From contig CANOBT010000232.1 in assembly GCA_947564305.1 (NCBI GenBank), positions 1-7,323 of the forward strand: DNA of 7,323 nucleotides, in the 5' to 3' direction. Origin of the DNA: an uncultured Lachnospiraceae bacterium. GTDB taxonomy: Bacteria; Bacillota_A; Clostridia; Lachnospirales; Lachnospiraceae. Shown here one piece after another: positions 6,366 through 7,323 of the stretch. Each line of letters opens with the position of its first letter. The first letter of the stretch is position 1. A program made the translations under genes and the position numbers. The notes under the pieces were generated by a model, which had not been told where the DNA came from, did not search any database, and worked only from the letters and a program-made list of their open reading frames with translations.

Positions 6366-7223
6366 TCAAGCAATTAAAATATTCCTGTTCTGCCTGCTGT
6401 AAATGTACACATTATCTGAAAGAAATTCTGACCGGTCCAATACGGTGCGGTTAATGTCACAAACCATTTCTCTTAAAGAATCCATGTTATTACTCTTTTG
6501 TAACGGCAGGAGTATTGTTTCATGGACAGAACTGGGAAGAATCACCAGGTCATCTTCTGTTTTTTGGGAAAAGGACTCCAGAACATCCTTGTAACAGACG
6601 GCGGCAGCCCCATTCTGGTTTCCAGTGTTTGAAAGGACAAACATGGGAACCGGTCCGGTGTCATTTTCCGTTTTCAGGGCACTGGATAAAGGCTGGAGTT
6701 TTGCCGGATAAAGTCTGGGGGTATTTTCTTCAGCCGCTGCCATCAGTTCGTCTTCCGTAATTTTCCATTCCTTTACATGTGTGTGGTATATTAGGATGCT
6801 TCCAGATGTTTCCCCGATCTGGCAGTCTGCATAATATATTTTGGCGAGATCCAGAAATCTGGTGTGGGGAACCATGGAAAGCAGTTCCTGGTTTGCTTCG
6901 TAATTTACAAGCCGGTAAACCAGATTCTTCCGTATCTGGTTGAAATCACGGAACCATTTTACATCAAAGGAATCCCCCGGCCTGTTATTGAAATAAAACG
7001 CAAGAATATCTTTCACAATCCCTGCCCAGTTATCCGTATCCAGAAACCTTTCAAAAAACGGTTCCAGATAAATTGTGGGACTGGTATTGGAATCTGGTTC
7101 CATAATGACAAGTCCGTAATGACGGACATTGTTAAGTTTTAATGGGTTCACAATTTGCACTTCCTTTTTCAAGGTATCTGAAATGACAGCTTTCATTCTG
7201 TCCGCAAATTCTTTTATATTCAT
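6366..7223 (-). CDS. DUF5688 family protein
   Basis: A complete 285-residue protein starting at ATG 7221-7223, with GGAGA at 7228-7232 as ribosome binding site (spacing four bases, rather short), ending in TGA. It matches DUF5688 as I know it along its whole length: an N-terminal helix MNIKEFADRM, SPTIYLEPFFERF (48-60), VYRLVNYEANQELL (102-115), a MFVLSN...NGAAAV segment (194-209), DLVILPSSVHETILLP (225-240) and a C-terminal LSDNVYIYSR (268-277). The usual family length is about 280-330 residues, so this one is complete. DUF5688 proteins are very common in Lachnospiraceae, often in several copies and in mobile elements; their function is not established. There is no signal peptide, so it is probably cytoplasmic. 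It is the first complete gene of the operon in this window. Confidence 0.9.
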   Translation of the reverse strand: MNIKEFADRMKAVISDTLKKEVQIVNPLKLNNVRHYGLVIMEPDSNTSPTIYLEPFFERFLDTDNWAGIVKDILAFYFNNRPGDSFDVKWFRDFNQIRKNLVYRLVNYEANQELLSMVPHTRFLDLAKIYYADCQIGETSGSILIYHTHVKEWKITEDELMAAAEENTPRLYPAKLQPLSSALKTENDTGPVPMFVLSNTGNQNGAAAVCYKDVLESFSQKTEDDLVILPSSVHETILLPLQKSNNMDSLREMVCDINRTVLDRSEFLSDNVYIYSRQNRNILIA

Positions 7224-7267
7224 GGCATCTCCAATCTGTATGTAATATATACTCTATCAATGTGAAA

Positions 7268-7295
7268 CGGCCGTGGTCTGGATAAGCCACGGCCG
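7268..7295 (-). terminator. GC-rich hairpin, possible terminator of the gene beyond the right edge
   Basis: CGGCCGTGG (7268-7276) and CCACGGCCG (7287-7295) make a perfect 9-bp stem with a 10-base loop. On the minus strand it is followed by TTTCACATTG, a weak T-tract, so termination would be partial at best. It lies 44 bases before the DUF5688 gene. The stretch 7233-7262 between it and the ribosome binding site is AT-rich (TATATATTAC) and could hold a promoter, but no convincing -35/-10 pair with proper spacing is visible. Confidence 0.4.
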
Positions 7296-7323
7296 GAACA
7301 TGGAGGCAGCCAGCACAGATGCG

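Noticed and set aside
7233..7267. AT-rich stretch with TATATATTAC as promoter
   Set aside because: A TATATT-like -10 can be picked, but no -35 box stands at 16-18 bases from it. TTTCAC is only 12 bases away and TTGATA overlaps the region, so it was not listed as a promoter.

Overview
The window holds eight genes, all read from the minus strand, so transcription runs from the right edge (7323) to the left edge (1). Gaps between neighbours are at most about 130 bases, one pair overlaps, and nearly every start has a strong AGGAGG-type ribosome binding site. This looks like one long operon. Strong Shine-Dalgarno sites, moderate GC content and the protein families (DUF5688, DUF4313, DUF6075, DUF6809-like) suggest a gut Clostridia genome, probably Lachnospiraceae. 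Dense small orphan genes around a DNA methylase/helicase suggest the cargo or accessory block of an integrative conjugative element or related mobile element. No relaxase, integrase, transfer gene, tRNA, rRNA, CRISPR array or insertion sequence is visible, so the mobile-element reading is inference.

Layout in transcription order: a 9-bp GC-rich hairpin (7268-7295); a DUF5688 protein (6366-7223); a 128-base gap with two hairpins and a cysteine-rich open frame (6238-6365); a 299-residue protein with a DUF4942-like C-terminus (5338-6237); a 1016-residue fusion of an adenine-type DNA methyltransferase and an SNF2-like helicase (2274-5324); a DUF6809-like protein (1784-2212); an unrecognised 182-residue protein with a disordered tail and acidic tip (1246-1794), overlapping its upstream neighbour by 11 bases; an unrecognised 177-residue helical protein (678-1211); a DUF4313 protein (278-652); and the start of a DUF6075-like protein that runs off the left edge (1-218).

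The centrepiece is the methyltransferase-helicase. It has recognisable methylase motifs (GQFFTP, motif I, NPPF) and helicase motifs (Walker A, DESD box, a Q...R..R motif VI), but I see no nuclease domain in it and no nuclease gene beside it. It therefore looks less like a complete restriction system and more like a self-modification, anti-restriction or DNA-remodelling factor of a mobile element. The small genes around it could be partners, but nothing in the sequence shows their biochemical roles.

Several starts were moved inward from the longest open frame because a ribosome binding site sits directly before an internal ATG: 1794 instead of 1803, 2212 instead of 2323, 5324 instead of 5333, and 6237 instead of 6294.
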